Source of the DNA: Liquidambar formosana
Taxonomy: Eukaryota; Streptophyta; Magnoliopsida; Saxifragales; Altingiaceae
DNA length: 64,000 nucleotides
Reading direction: 5' to 3'
Assembly: GCA_039720395.1 (NCBI GenBank)
Contig: CM077823.1
Location: 12,232,107 to 12,296,106, forward strand
This document shows positions 33,512 to 45,698 of the stretch, one piece after another (positions within the stretch are counted from its first letter, which is position 1; each line of letters starts with the position of its first letter). Below the pieces are notes generated by a model. The model saw only the letters and a program-made list of their open reading frames with translations, ran no database searches and was not told the origin of the DNA. A program made the position numbers and the translations under genes.

Positions 33512-34002
33512 TTTATATATTATATAAACTTAGAGTTAGTAAATTTCCAATTCTAATAAGGGTAAAAATAGGTAATGAGCTTGTTTTTGTTGATTTTAAA
33601 TTTCTTATTATTTTCCCTTTTTTAGATTGGCATGTATTAAACTAGCTATTAATCTTGTGTATGATATTGACATATTGATATATGTCAATATGTTTCTATT
33701 ATGATACAATGTTTGTTTTTTTTAGTTGCTAATGTAATGCTTTTATTAAAAATGTTTTTATTTGGAGTTTGGCATGTCATTTTTTTTATTTTCAATTATT
33801 TGTTGTTACTTGATAGGTTAAAACCGAAACCGAACCGAACCGAACCAAACCAAAATATAATGGTTTGGTTTGGTTTGGTTTTTTTATAGTACGGTTTGGT
33901 TTTGGTTTGGGAGGAACAAAACCGAAGTATAATGGTTTGGTTTGAAATCTCCCCTAAAACCCCTAAAACCAAACCGAACCAAACTGAACCATTAACATTC
34001 CT
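33352..34002. mobile_element. hAT-like MITE rich in AACCG/AACCA
   Basis: Ends are TTAGGGGTGTTAATGGTTTTG and, reversed, TTAGGAATGTTAATGGTTCAG. The repeat tcatta lies on each side. The subterminal parts are strings of aaccaaaccgaacc on one side and its complement on the other. A (TA)n tract lies at 33,470-33,504. The end sequence resembles plant hAT MITEs. The superfamily is tentative because the duplication shows six rather than eight bases. Confidence 0.7.
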
Positions 34003-34007
34003 AATCA

Positions 34008-34140
34008 TTATAACTTATATCAACACTTGCATTGGGGGTTGTACCTATGCATTAGTGAGTTATGAGGTACGTTGGGTTAATGCATGAGGTACAACTCCCA
34101 ATGCATGGTGCTGATATAACTTATATCAACACATGCTGAC
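34008..34140. mobile_element. Hairpin MITE family h, copy 2
   Basis: Left ATAACTTATATCAACACTTGC and GGGGGTTGTACCT pair with the right aggtacaactccc and gctgatataacttatatcaac. It directly abuts the hAT-like element. Confidence 0.65.
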
Positions 34141-35309
34141 CTGATCAATACTGTATATACATATACTTTTTAGACCAAATGATATGAGAACACACACTCA
34201 CACGGAGTCAAAACCAAGATCTTTGCAACTCCTATTGGGATGAGACATACCACTAGACCCAAGTACGAAGCCAAAAATTCAGTTCAAGTGAGCCGAATTT
34301 ACTAATGGTAGGGAGCCGACGACGATTGACTTGGAGGCGTTGCCTCTCCTTGGCTCCTTACTACTAACAATGTCTCCAGTAATATAGAAGGGACTCAAGG
34401 GAAAGTGGGCTATTGTGTTGGGGATCTCTCAAGTTTGTTTGTGTATCAATTTGGGGATCTCTCAAGTTTGTTTGTATATCAATTTATTAGCATCAGTGTG
34501 TTTCGCTGTGCCACAAGTGTGACAATGGCTCTTCATGCACCAATATCTCATCGCTCAAGATTCATATTTCTACGTCCGCATGTCAAACTTCCTCATCGAT
34601 AAGTTTTTCAAGTCTGAACAACCTTTGGCCTAACCATTATTCTTTCCTCTCTCTCTAACAAAAAGGAGCAAAGTATTAATTTATCAAGTCTGAATAACCC
34701 TTGGCCTAACCATGGGTCTGAATAACCTTTGGCTTAACCATGGTTTTTTCCTCTCTCTAACAAAAAAGAGCAAAATATTAATATTTTTTTACAAGGACAA
34801 AACCCCAAACCTACCTATAACAATTATTATGTAAAGACTGGGATTCTTAACTAGCAACAGCTTATTCTTAACAAAGCCTATAACAATTATTATGGAAAGA
34901 CTGGAATTTTTAACTAGCAACAGCCAACAGCTTTTCTATTGCTCGATAATCCTTGTTTGACAAATAAAGTAGTAGCAACTAGCAAGAAGAAGACGTACAA
35001 ACTTGTATCACATTTCTTTCCCACGTTATACTCCCAAATAGGTGACGGTCATCTTAACAAACATATACCATGTTTTACCACCCACCTTACATGATAGATG
35101 AAAGAAGTGAATATATGAATATAACAGATTGGGGGGAGCAGAGCTCCAGCACTGAAGAAAAGAATTAAAGCATCAGTTTTTTGGTTCTCGTCTATGCATC
35201 TCAATGGTTACATTAATACAAATGGGAATGCCAATGCAACATGAGCAGCTTCTTGAACATAATCCTTGAATATATATGATGCTAAAATAGTAGAATCCTG
35301 ATATTATAT
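34141..35309. other. Spacer between units B and C
   Basis: No coding frame with family resemblance is visible. It contains small direct repeats: ggggatctctcaagtttgtt twice at 34,419-34,469, and tctgaataaccyttggc twice at 34,688-34,735. Confidence 0.5.
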
Positions 35310-35689
35310 ATATATATATACACATTTTGCAGTGACATGCTACAAAATTCTGGTAAATCACTGATCCAATATGATGTCTTGTATGAGCTCATGCAGTTCC
35401 CACATACTCTGTTACATTCTTATCACTTTACAAATGATTAACAACGTACGCTTGCATGATGCTTACCTATTTGTTTGTCCCTGATTGCAACATTTCCCAT
35501 CAGTTCCTGAGAACTTCCTTCACCACCATTTCCACTAGAAAATCTAAGATTCTGAAGCATTCCATCTCATCTCCCTCACGCCCGGTTATTTTTGAGGGCA
35601 CACCTGGCTATTATTCTTACTTCAATTTTCTGTCTTCATTGTCATTTCAGATTCTTGAAAGTCAAGTTCAAATCATCCAAGTTTCCAAT

Positions 35690-35870
35690 GGCCAAACTAT
35701 TAACAGAAGTCATGATCGGGTAGGAAATACGTCTCCTCAAAATCTTCTGCATGTTGCCAAAGATGTTTAGCTCTACTCATCAGACATTGGATTGGTTTCA
35801 TTCTTATATAAATTGCATCCATGTAGTAGAGCTGTAGACACAAAAAAGACATGAAGAGATTTGAAATCAG
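35690..35870 (-). pseudogene. Exon-like block GAKHFWQ, unit C copy
   Basis: The minus strand reads MDAIYIRMKPIQCLMSRAKH, then LWQHAEDFEETYF and a stop. The matching readings in units 0 and D confirm the block. No family is recognised. Confidence 0.45.
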
Positions 35871-37144
35871 GAGGAAAAAATATTTATAAAAATCATTCCC
35901 AGTTTGGCCATTGAACATTTGAGCACTTCACGGGAATAGCAAACACTAATAATACACAAAACACAACTCAAGTTTAACTACCATAGCCCATCATCAGTAA
36001 TCAATGTAACAAGATCATGGTTGCCAATAAGGAAAAAAAGGAAGCAAATTTTCTTAATTGTCACTAACTTCTTGGAAGAACTGAGTTAGGGACATGGGAA
36101 GGCAAGAAATCAAACAAATCAAAACATACTTGAATTTCTCTTCTAGTCATGAAGACATGTACGATTGCATTTCAAAAATCTGATAGAAGACAACAATTGA
36201 AAGCTTAGGAACCAAACTCAAAAAGAAACCCGAGAATTTCAATAATAACAGAGCTGAAGGTATCCAATCAACAACTAAAAAAAAACAACAAAATTTCATT
36301 TGGTTGTAGCCTTACAATGCTAATAAATGCATCCATAAACACATTAAGATAGTTCATCCATAAACACACCCGAATGTATCCATCTACAGTAAAAATAAAG
36401 TTACCATTTAATTTCCTCATACGATCGAGTCTTATTTTTAAAAAATAAATGCAAAATGCATGTCTTTGTGCGTTTAAGGTACAAGCATGCACGTACATAC
36501 ATAAGCAAATTCCATAGTGGTTGCAATATAAAAATAGAGTCAATTCATCAATCGCAATCAAGTATTATATATCTTGCTAGCTACAAGTTACAACATTCTA
36601 GAGCTAGAGAAGTCATGAACAAGGACCAAATTCAAGGTCCATTTAAACATGTTAAAAATAACAGGCTTTGAAGGCTAAAAAACACAAAATTGTTTTAAAG
36701 AATTCCTAACCAAGGTGTGGAATCTTATAAACAAAAGGGCAGAAAGGTTTAGCCACTTCGAGGATAACAAACTCTGAAGGCTTAAAAACACGAACCTGTA
36801 TTAAAAAACCTCTGGCCTAACCAAAGTGTGGAGTTTGATATGCAGAAGGGCAGAAACATTAAGCTTACCATTATATTACAATTTCAACATAGGCACAACT
36901 ATTGCCAACTAAGGTTACATTTCCAAGATACAACTACAATCATACAATCATACAAATGCCCAAATGCCCAAAACAGATCTCGCAATCATACAACTCAGAT
37001 CTTTCTCGCCAAAACAACCATAATTAAGTGGCTAGAATTTTCCCATAGAGAATTCTTGAAAAGAAAAACGGTAAATATAAAAAAGTTCCATGTACCTTGC
37101 TCATCCCAACACCACCTATCTAAAGTATCAACTATCAAAACTGC

Positions 37145-37147
<3 letters not shown>

Positions 37148-37191
<44 letters not shown>
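37148..37191. repeat. (TA)n microsatellite in unit C
   Basis: Pure TA repeat. The same position in unit A (19,425-19,442) has a short TA run and unit D carries a Helitron there. Confidence 0.95.
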
Positions 37192-37193
<2 letters not shown>

Positions 37194-37600
37194 CAAGGGT
37201 GTCTAGAGATTCACCCCTGACTAAATGCTCGAGCATTAGTCCCCCCCCCCCCCCAGTCCCACACGCACTGCACAATTACCAGGCTGTTTCGGCCCTTAGG
37301 TGATCAAGCCATGTTTCCTATTCCACACACATTCATGGTAAATAAAGGTTTGTGGCAAGCATATATAGCCTAAGAAGTTCAAATTCAGATATAGTTTAAT
37401 TTCCTAAGAGAAGATATTGACCTACATTGCTATACCTATATTATGGATTCATAAAGAAACAATATACAATAATAATATGTTTTCATGATATGCAAATATT
37501 AAAACCGAAAGTATCCACACTAAATTATCCAATTAACCACGTATTAGCAGAAATAAACACCGCTCTTCAAAAGGGCCGTTCAAGAAACTTGGATAATTAC

Positions 37601-37887
37601 CTAGACGAAGAAGGAAATCTCAATGCTGATTTCCAAACAGTCCTCTGCCCTGCTTGAGTACTTGTTTTTAGCAGCTGCTTCTATATCTAAAATAAGAATG
37701 TAGCCGTGCGCAAATTGTAGTGTTGACTGGTATAGCTGTTTTTTATCAACCTCGACTTCAAATGTGCCTTGTATAGCTTCGTAGAATACAAATTGAACTT
37801 GTTGCAACAGATTTGGAAGCTTTGGATTCACTTTGTCAGCAATTAATGGCATAGCAGCTTGTATCTGGCACAATTAGTACCATGAAC
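37601..37887 (-). pseudogene. Exon-like block 'MPL..DK', unit C copy (longest open frame)
   Basis: It has acceptor tttttag before gttcatgg and donor ctag followed by gtaattatcc. Unlike the other copies one frame stays open for 90 residues: AAMPLIADKVNPKLPNLLQQ, VQFVFYEAIQGTFEVEVDKK, QLYQSTLQFA and onward, stopping at the exon end. This is the best version for a family search. I do not recognise it. Confidence 0.55.
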
Positions 37888-39039
37888 CTAAAAAAGGTAA
37901 AAGAAGAAGTATGAGCCAACATTAAAACAAGGAGTCTGCAAGTAATCCAAAAAAGGGAAGATAAACATTCCATGCTAAAATCACTCAACAAAGCTTAATC
38001 CCAACTTCTTGAGGTCAGCCAGTGCACAGTATTATGAAAAACCTTTTATTTATTTTTAAATAAGAAAATAGAACTTCTAAAAGAGAAATTTTAGTAGTTT
38101 GTTCGATTATGTTGCTTTGAAATGGGTCCCAAAATAAACAATAAGTGGCATACTGTTCTAAAAAAATAGAAACAAATAGCAAATTGATTAATATCTCCAC
38201 ATTATTAAATAAATTATGAGTGTTGCACTCATGGTACCTATTTAATACTTAAGTTGACCTTTGAGTTCAAAAATTCGACATGGTTATTCATCATAACATG
38301 TTCAGGTTGACCTACTTAGTCAAGTACTTGTCTCTTGACATAACACACCAACACGAATTGTCACCTCTACCTATATGCTACCCCCACACAAACCCATCCA
38401 GTAAAGACAACGTTCAAAATCTTGATAAAACTTGAACATAAATTTTAGAATTGCATTGAAGAAACGTTCCACCACAGCCTAATGGCATCTAGAAACATAA
38501 TTGAATATTACATCAACTTTCACATAATACAATATTATTCTTTAAACCTCAGAAGCCATTAGAAACTTTAAAATAGGCTAAAACATTTTAGGTTTCAGGG
38601 CAACCTAAGTTGCATGTATTAATAAAATATTAATGTACAAAAATACACCAAATCCAAGATCCTTTTTTTTTTTCCAAAAAATTTAGTAGATGATAATTAA
38701 ATTGAAATTCAAAGGTAGTTGACTCCATATTAAGTTTTATTCTTACTTCTTGTTGGATGGATAACGCATTACATGACTAATGGTATTATTCAATTAATGC
38801 CATGACTGAGGTGAACTACTCGATCAACTAGGGAAAAAATGTAAAAAAATAAAGAAAAAAAGATTAAAGAAAAAAGGAAATCTAGATGAAAGAAAGATAC
38901 TAAGAATATGTATTGCATTTAGATATATTAAAAGTAGGTAAATCAGCAATCAACTCCTTATTCATCAATCATACAATAGGAGAATGAGACTAAAAAACTG
39001 GACATCAAAATTTTGGAATGCTCCAAAACTCTTACTCAT

Positions 39040-39742
39040 TTGCAAAACCAAAACTTAGTATCTGAATGCAATACCTTTAGAATTGTAATCATCATCCTAT
39101 GTAGCCCATCCATACAACTTCTCTCCAAGATGCTTTACAACTTCCAATCGCTTTTCTCATGATGATCTGCTTCAAATGCCTTCTCAAACATTATCATGTA
39201 AAGTTTGTGAATCCAGGCCGTCTCTGTTAAACTCCACAATGGCACACCCTGAATGACCTCTATAGCTCTACAATGGATGAACTCTCACGGGATTAAACCC
39301 CTGCCTAGCTGAAGCCTCACTGAGCCTTGTACCATTATCGTTAATCATTCCATTCCGCACTAATGTTTCTTACAATTCCCACCCATGGCCAAACAAACAG
39401 CCCATTAGTGTCGTTTCCTTAGGAGATGCAGTCTTCGGTGTGAGTTGTGATGGACTTATTGAAGCAAGATATCTCTCTATATACTTCACCAATGCCGAAT
39501 GTCTTGCCTTCTCTTTAGTATTCCTACTATGTGAGCCTCTACCAATAGAGGAAGCATGTTGGAGAAGAACTTTGTACAGATAATCTTGCTCCTTCTTCCC
39601 CGGGCAGTATGGGCATCGAAAAACAGTATCAAACATTTTCACCTATAAACGTTTGTTCTTCAATTGAATGTGACATTTATCTTTGTAATCATCCAACCCT
39701 GATTCACGTCACATCTGTGTCTTCTTCTGCGCTGTGAGACAT
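39040..39742 (-). pseudogene. FDM/IDN2-type protein fragment (zf-XS and XS domains)
   Basis: The minus strand starts MSHSAEEDTDV at 39,742. After frame changes a 90-residue open part begins MKMFDTVFRCPYCPGKKEQD, with YLYKVLLQHAS, the zf-XS zinc finger of SGS3/FDM-type proteins. FNPVRVHPL, YRGHSGCAIVEFN, EKRLEVVKHLGEKLYGW and DDDYNSKGIAF follow; these are the XS domain, where the family has GEKLYGWVARDDDYN. XS domains bind dsRNA with 5' overhangs, and FDM/IDN2 act in RNA-directed DNA methylation. In-frame stops and shifts (HPL then stop, WAT then stop) and loss of the coiled coil and XH domain show it is dead. The zf-XS plus XS order favours FDM/IDN2 over SGS3. Confidence 0.85.
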
Positions 39743-40430
39743 GTTGAAACCTGAATTCCAAATTTTTCAAGACGTTATCCATACTGAATGTTCTTATCTC
39801 AATCCCCCTGTGGTTGCCGAGACAACTACCAAAGGGAAAGAGTAGTAGATGGACTTCAAGGACTTATTAAGTTCTGTTTTGTTTTGGTTTCAAGATTATT
39901 TGGTTGTCAAGAAAATGCAAGAAAAGAAGATAAATCAAATCTCTGAAATCTTTGTTCTATTTTTCCAGTTCCCTCGCAATGAATAACAAGACTCTATCTC
40001 AGCTAATTCAGAGAGTTTCATTACACTTAAAGGTCCAAATAATGAAAAACCTAAAGGTCCACTGTCTTAAAATCTCTTATCCTTTCCTACATTTTGTCAG
40101 CAACCAAATATGAAATCAATGAGAAACTAGACTCTAAATAGGCCAGCGTTCCATGTTTCCTAGCTCACAAACAACAAAAAAACCTAAGATTCAGAATTTT
40201 AATTGCTTCTGTTTTCCCACATTTTCTCAGCAACCAAACAGAACAACAATGAGAAACTCGCCCTTAACCATCACTTTTTTATTAGTCACATACAACAAAA
40301 AACCCAATATCCATAATTTCATACCCGTTCTATTTTCCTACATTTCTGTGAGCAACCAAACAGAGAACCAAAAAAACAGAAATTACCTGAAGCATAAAAT
40401 CCAACCCCACTCTCCCTCCCCCCCCCCCCC
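39743..40430 (-). other. Probable 5'-UTR and leader intron of the FDM pseudogene
   Basis: The minus strand upstream of the ATG shows a donor-like caggtaatttctg near 40,390 and repeated GTTTGGTTGCTGAGAAAATG-like phrases, common in plant leader introns. Intron retention argues for DNA-level capture or segmental duplication rather than a processed retrocopy. A poly-C run at 40,418-40,439 and an A run at 40,443-40,458 adjoin it. Confidence 0.5.
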
Positions 40431-40953
40431 CCCCCCCCCAAGAAAAAAAAAAAAAAAACCATGTCTATCTAATTTTGTCTCACTATGTTTATTTATTTAA
40501 TGTATGTTATAACTATTAGTTTATGCTGCCTAATAAAGCCAAATAATGAAAACGGCATACCAAACTCTATTGCAGGTTCAAAAAATTTTCCATAATATCA
40601 ATTATAGATAGTATAAAGCTGTAAGACTTGTGTTACTCTAAATGGTCAAAAGGTATGTAAATGAAGATTCCAAGCAAATAAAGAAATTACCTTGCACATT
40701 AAATCCTTTGGTTTCTAAATTGTTTGAGCTGTATTTTCATATAAAGAGCAAAATATTACTACATCATTGGGCAATGAAACAGGAAACTTATCCATTCGCA
40801 ACTGATATAATGTGTACACTTGATACTTGATATTCTATTGATAATTGATTGAATCCACAGTTTTAGTAGATGATAAATTTAAATCCATGACTCAGGTAAA
40901 ATTGTTCGACCAACTATCACGAAGATGTAAACAACACCCCAAAAAAAAAAAAA

Positions 40954-40985
<32 letters not shown>

Positions 40986-41084
40986 AGCAATCAATGACAG
41001 AAGAATGAGACCTCTGGTAGTTCATATTCCATTGGAAATTCATTGAAACAACAAAATACTTAATTGATTTTCCATTATGATTTT

Positions 41085-41147
41085 TATATCCAACGTATGC
41101 TTCATTCTTGGTTCTTGTTGCATGGATAGCATGTTCCCATGCTTCAC
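41085..41147 (-). pseudogene. Exon-like block WEHAI, unit C copy
   Basis: The minus strand reads CEAWEHAIHATRTKNEAYVG and continues open as YKNHNGKSIKYF. A tgaag acceptor-like site precedes CATGGG. Shared with units B and D; no family is recognised. Confidence 0.42.
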
Positions 41148-41651
41148 AAATAAAAACATGAATACAATCGTTGAAAAATAAATAAATAAATAAACAACAA
41201 ATAAAGACAAGAATACAGAATCCGGTATTCACACAAAAATACGCTGATACAAGCTTTAAAGGCTCCGGCTACCCTACACCGTAGATCTGACCCCAACCAA
41301 GCCTGCGACTCCTCAGGCTGTTGGTCCCTCAAATCTACAAATTTAGGTGGAAACAAGACACTAAGAATATCTCTATGTTAAAAATACATTACCATTTATC
41401 GAGGCTGTTTTCCTAGGGTTCCACGCCCCGGGGACTGCAAGCAAAAATTCACATATTAGACCTCACAAATAAATAAATAAATAAATAAATAACTAAATAA
41501 ACCCATATAAAAAAAAAAATTAATTTTGAATAAGGGTAACATGAAAGTTATTTGCAGATTGTAAATCACAAATAACTGAAATAGTGCACACACAAATACA
41601 TAGAGAGAGAAAGAGAGAACTCACATTTGCACAATGAGAAAACCTGGTAAA

Positions 41652-41756
41652 TCATTGAACCGATATGAGGTCGAAGCCTCTTGAACCAGAACAACGTGTT
41701 TTGATTCTCTTCTTCTTGTTAAAGAACTTGACTGCGTCTCTTTGAATCTGCTCCAT
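41652..41756 (-). CDS. Short conserved 5' ORF, unit C (34 aa)
   Basis: MEQIQRDAVKFFNKKKRIKT followed by a diverging tail (CSGSRGFDLISVQ) and stop. A donor-like gtgagt follows at about 41,625, and an acceptor at about 41,440 precedes AWNPRKTASING, the segment that unit A has fused on. The leader has AAACCCTAA, common in plant 5' UTRs. Confidence 0.45.
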   Translation of the reverse strand: MEQIQRDAVKFFNKKKRIKTRCSGSRGFDLISVQ

Positions 41757-41844
41757 TTTCTGCACACACTTTGGAAAAAAACCTTAGAACATAAAGTCAC
41801 ATTAGGGTTTCTGTGAAGAATGAGACCACAGCATCTTAGTTACC

Positions 41845-41852
41845 TATTTATA
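41845..41852 (-). promoter_or_regulatory. TATA box of unit C
   Basis: TATAAATA on the minus strand in GACTCTATAAATAGGTAACT, about 90 bases above the ATG, identical in core to units A and B. Confidence 0.65.
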
Positions 41853-42118
41853 GAGTCAGCATATGTGTACGATAATCCTAAAAGGGAAATTACGCTGACT
41901 CACATTGTACTACACTGATGCAGTTTTATTTTATATTATTTTATTTTCTAAGAATTGTACTATCTGATGCATTGTTCATTGTAGTCTTGCTTCAAAACAG
42001 TTTAACCTTTACGTTAGTCAAGTGGTCATGCTAAAGTGCATTTAGACCAAGGCCGGCTCCAAGGTTAGGCTAAGGGCTGTCGCCTAAGGCCTCCCGAAGT
42101 CCCAAGAGAAGAAAAAAA

Positions 42119-42456
42119 GAGGTTATTGCAACCCCTCAAAGGTATTAATTTGTATATCCTATTAATTTTAATTTTTAAAATTTTGAACAATTTTATAAAT
42201 GAAAGTTTTTTCAAAATCTATCATTTAAATCTATTTAATTATTTATTTATAGTTTTTGTTTAATTTTTGACCAAAAAATCCACTTAAACAATAAATTTTG
42301 GAAAACTTCCTTTTGCAGACTTAATCGAAAAGGTATTTTTTAGTGAACTACACGATTAGGATTTATACAAAAAAATAAATTATATTTGTCATAAAACATT
42401 AAAAAATTAAAATAAGTGAGACATGCAAATAACATTGAGGGGTTGCAATAACTGTC
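42119..42456. mobile_element. MITE with GGTTATTGCAACCCCTCAA ends
   Basis: Inverted ends GGTTATTGCAACCCCTCAA and, reversed, AGTTATTGCAACCCCTCAATG. The interior resembles the Mutator-like family nearby (tttgaacaattttataaatg, aaaatctatcatttaa) but the ends differ, so it is a related subfamily. Its duplication was not resolved. Confidence 0.8.
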
Positions 42457-42547
42457 CCCAAAATGAAAACTAAAAGAAGACTTCACCTTCAAGAGAAAAA
42501 ATTGAACAAAGGACCCAAGTCATTATGAATGATAATAATATATAATA

Positions 42548-42956
42548 GAAGGGGACTATTGCCACCACATAAAGTACTATAAGCCCTTCATTAGTTTACG
42601 TTTTTTAAAATTTTATGAAAAATATAAAGAGTTTTTATGAAAACTAATCACATTATTCACTAGAAAACATCGTTCTAAACAATTTTGTAGAGGGAAGTTT
42701 TTCCAAAATCTATCATTTAAGCAGACTTTTTGGCCATTTACAATCTTTATTTCATTTTCCATGAAAAATAGCCAAAAAGTGTACTTAAATGACAAATTTT
42801 GGAAACAAATTCTTTTACAAAGTTATTCGGAATGATGTTTTTTAATAGACTACATGATTAGTTTTCGTAAAAAATTTTATATTTTTCATAAAACTTAAAA
42901 AATATAAATTAAATGGGGGACTTAGAGTATTTTTTGTGGTGGCAATAGTCTAACCC
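42548..42956. mobile_element. Mutator-like MITE, copy 3 with perfect 9-bp duplication
   Basis: A 409-base element with ends GGGGACTATTGCCACCACATA and, reversed, TTAGACTATTGCCACCACA. Flanked by tatataata at 42,539-42,547 and 42,957-42,965. Its interior matches copies 1 and 2. Confidence 0.92.
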
Positions 42957-43089
42957 TATATAATATTACATATTAAAAAAGCCTTGTTTGGTTTTTTCAA
43001 CTGAGGTCCCAAATCGTATCAGGCCGGCCTTGATCTTATCGGGTTATGCTCACGAAAGTTAGTTATGCTAAAGAGATAATTATTGGGTT

Positions 43090-43720
43090 ATGCTCACGAA
43101 AGATAAATTTTTTTTAAGATAAATTTTTTTAAGCTCAAGTGGGAAAGAGCACTTGTCTGCTTGAAAATCTATTTTGTAAAATATAAAATTTACTTCAAAA
43201 AGAGGAAAACTTATATGTAACTACGACACAGCTGATGTGGTGTCATAAGCTAATGAGAACCAAGTAAAGTGGGATTGTCAGATACCCTACAATCTCGCTT
43301 TACTTGGCTCTTATTGGCCCGTGACACCACATGACCGTATCACAGTTACATGGAAGACTCACTCTACTTCACAAGGGGTATTAGATGGGTTCTAGCCTTC
43401 TAGGTAGCGGAAAAACAATTTTTGTTTTGGCTAAATAATTAGGTTTGTGATTAGTCTCTTGTTGAGTTTATATCCAATATATATGGAACGGTTAATCATA
43501 TATAGAGGAATCCATAAAAGTAAGTAATCTAATAGATCCAAGAACCCATACTTGGTGTCTAAATATAGCATTATGCGTTCATAGTTAGTCTAGTGACGTA
43601 ATTGGAGATATTTTGAGTATCCCAATTACTATTCGTGATATTGAAGATAATTCCTCTGTGGGTTTGTTCCCGTGATGAGAACTTTTCTATTAAATCTACT
43701 TTCAAAAGTTGAATGAATGA
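43090..43720 (+). pseudogene. LINE ORF2 C-terminal fragment, upstream of unit C
   Basis: Same LINE region as at 32,215, with text like ILSIPITIRDIE and SRDENFSIKSTF on the + strand. It is interrupted by a hairpin element at 43,211-43,366. Frames are broken. Confidence 0.5.
43211..43366. mobile_element. Hairpin MITE inside the LINE fragment
   Basis: Two facing arms of about 75 bases: left GATGTGGTGTCATAAGC then GAGAACCAAGTAAAG; right, reversed, CATGTGGTGTCACGGGC then GAGCCAAGTAAAG. The equivalent LINE fragments in units B and D lack it. Confidence 0.8.
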
Positions 43721-43734
43721 GTCAATGGTAAGCA

Positions 43735-43885
43735 CGTGCTGATATAACTTATATCAACATTTGCATTAGGAGTTATACCTTATATATTAGTGAGACATGA
43801 GGTACATTGGACCAATACAAAGGGTACAACCCTTAATGCATGGTGCTGATATAACTTATATTAACAAGTACTGATCGGAACATAA
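43735..43885. mobile_element. Hairpin MITE family h, copy 3
   Basis: Left AGCACGTGCTGATATAACTTA pairs with the right side around a centre near 43,810. It sits immediately left of a (TA)n tract and Helitron 1. Confidence 0.65.
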
Positions 43886-43936
43886 CCATATATATATATA
43901 TAGATATATATCTATATATATATATATATATATATA

Positions 43937-45698
43937 CTAGTTGATGCACACGTGCGTTGCACGTAGACCATTTTACCTTGACGAGAAACATGTTGCTACC
44001 AACATTTAAGCAATATTTTGATATATATGTTATTTTACAAGGGGGTTGTAGTACATGGACATCATCCTTATTATTATTTTATTTTTTTTGGATAAGGGGA
44101 CATCATCTTTATAAACATATGAAATATAACAAATATATTTTATTACATAAGTTTATATTATGATGAGAGTTCTCAGTTAAAATGCTTGGTTCTATAAAAA
44201 AAAAAGTTTCCATGTTTTGCAATACCCTCTCTCTTGTGCATTAGATTACCTTAAGCTGTGGCCTTTTAACATCTCAAATTAATTTGTCATTTCTTACACA
44301 TTAGTCCTAGATTAAATAAGATTTTATTTAAATTTTAAATTAAATTAAATAAGTAAATAAATAAAATATCCAAACCATCGTCCCATGCTAGTATAACTAC
44401 CCTTATATTAGAATTGTTAAAATAATCATTGGAAATGCGATTATTTTAATACTATTTTATATATTTTGTCATTTTGCTACTTTAAACACAGTTAAAGATT
44501 GTTTAATCTATCTGTTGCAAAATCTGCTATATGATGAGATTATAGCCATTCACTCTCACAATCACAATCACTTCACTGATTTCTCTCTCACTTTTTTTTT
44601 TCTTTTTTTTTTTGATTCATCACAATCTTTGCAAGGTAAACTTGTTCATGGCTTCTTGTTTTTTATTTTATTTTATTTTTGAGCGAAACTAATCCCGCAT
44701 AATTTTTAGGGGTCATTATCTTGATTTTTTTTTTTTTTTTTTTTTTTTGGTTTCACGTAGAGATTGAAAAGAGAGTAGAGAATTTTTCATACTTTTTTTC
44801 CCTCAATCACGTAGAGTTTAATCTATAGTTGTTTTTTTCTTTTTTTTTTCCCCCTCCCTTCATGTTTTTTTTTTTTTTTTGGTGAAAGATTGCAAAGTTT
44901 CATGTTTTTTTTTTTTCTCCTTCACATGGTTATATATATTTTAATTTGGCCATTCAAACAAAAATTATAAATTTTCATAAAAATAAATAAATAAATATAT
45001 GAGCGCAAGAAGAACATTGAAAAACGCATGATAGTATTTATAACCTAAATTGAAAATTTGAGAGAAACTGAAGTGCTAGATAACAGTCTTTAAGTGATTA
45101 TTTTATATATCATCTTGGGCTTCCTTGCAATGCCATTCTTTTTATCTTCAAACCCCACAAAGTACTGAGTTATTCAAACCAAACACATGATATATAAAAT
45201 AAAATTATTAACAAAAAAAAAAAAAAAAAACCAAGATGATCCAATCAAATTCAATATAAACAAAAGGATTATGAGAAGTAGGAGAAGAAAAATAATGCGT
45301 TAGTGGGTGTGTTATTTATGTGTGTTAGCAATAAAGAATAATAATAATAATATTAATAATATGCAATGTAAGAATTAGAAACTAAAGAATTCAACCAAAA
45401 AAGAGAAAGGGAGGCTGAACGTAAGGGAGAAGAGGAGGAGGAGGAGACATTGGGAGACATTCTTTGTGAGATTTTGTAGAATTTCCTATCATATATATTA
45501 AAAAGGGTAGTTTTGTTGAATGGGAGATTGAACCTTTTAGAATGTCAATGGGAGACTACACATTGGGTTTTTTTAGATTTTTTTGTTGCTAAAGTATGGT
45601 TTTGAGGACTAAGGATATTATTGTCTTTATGTTATATATTAAGGGCATTTTAGAGAATCAAAAGCTTTTTTTAGGATTCACCCTTTTATAGGTAGTAT

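Larger units (their letters stand above)
38664..40505. other. Interval private to unit C containing the FDM pseudogene
   Basis: Relative to unit B (30,060-30,110), unit C has about 1.8 kb extra between ccaagatcc and ttataactattag. Its left 300 bases resemble the 40,860-41,000 region of unit C and 54,660-54,860 of unit D, so only about 38,970-40,500 is truly foreign. No transposon ends or duplication could be assigned. Confidence 0.5.
35310..43720 (-). repeat. Array unit C
   Basis: It carries TATA at 41,845, ATG at 41,756, the WEHAI block at 41,085, the MPL..DK exon at 37,601-37,887, the block at 36,085, the GAKHLWQ exon at about 35,720-35,800, and the 3' block at 35,335. It lacks the Dicer-like fragment. 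It has a private insertion holding an FDM-type pseudogene at 39,040-40,430. The AGGAACATG 3' block of units 0, B, D and E is missing. Confidence 0.75.

Noticed and set aside
33701..34087. Overlapping frames with repeated KPNRTEPNQ-like text
   Set aside because: Both strands read open because of the aaccg/aacca repeats of the hAT-like MITE. This is low-complexity translation, not coding.
37240..37260. Poly-C tract as a G-quadruplex or regulatory site
   Set aside because: A plain homopolymer is a common sequence or assembly feature; nothing around it supports a role.
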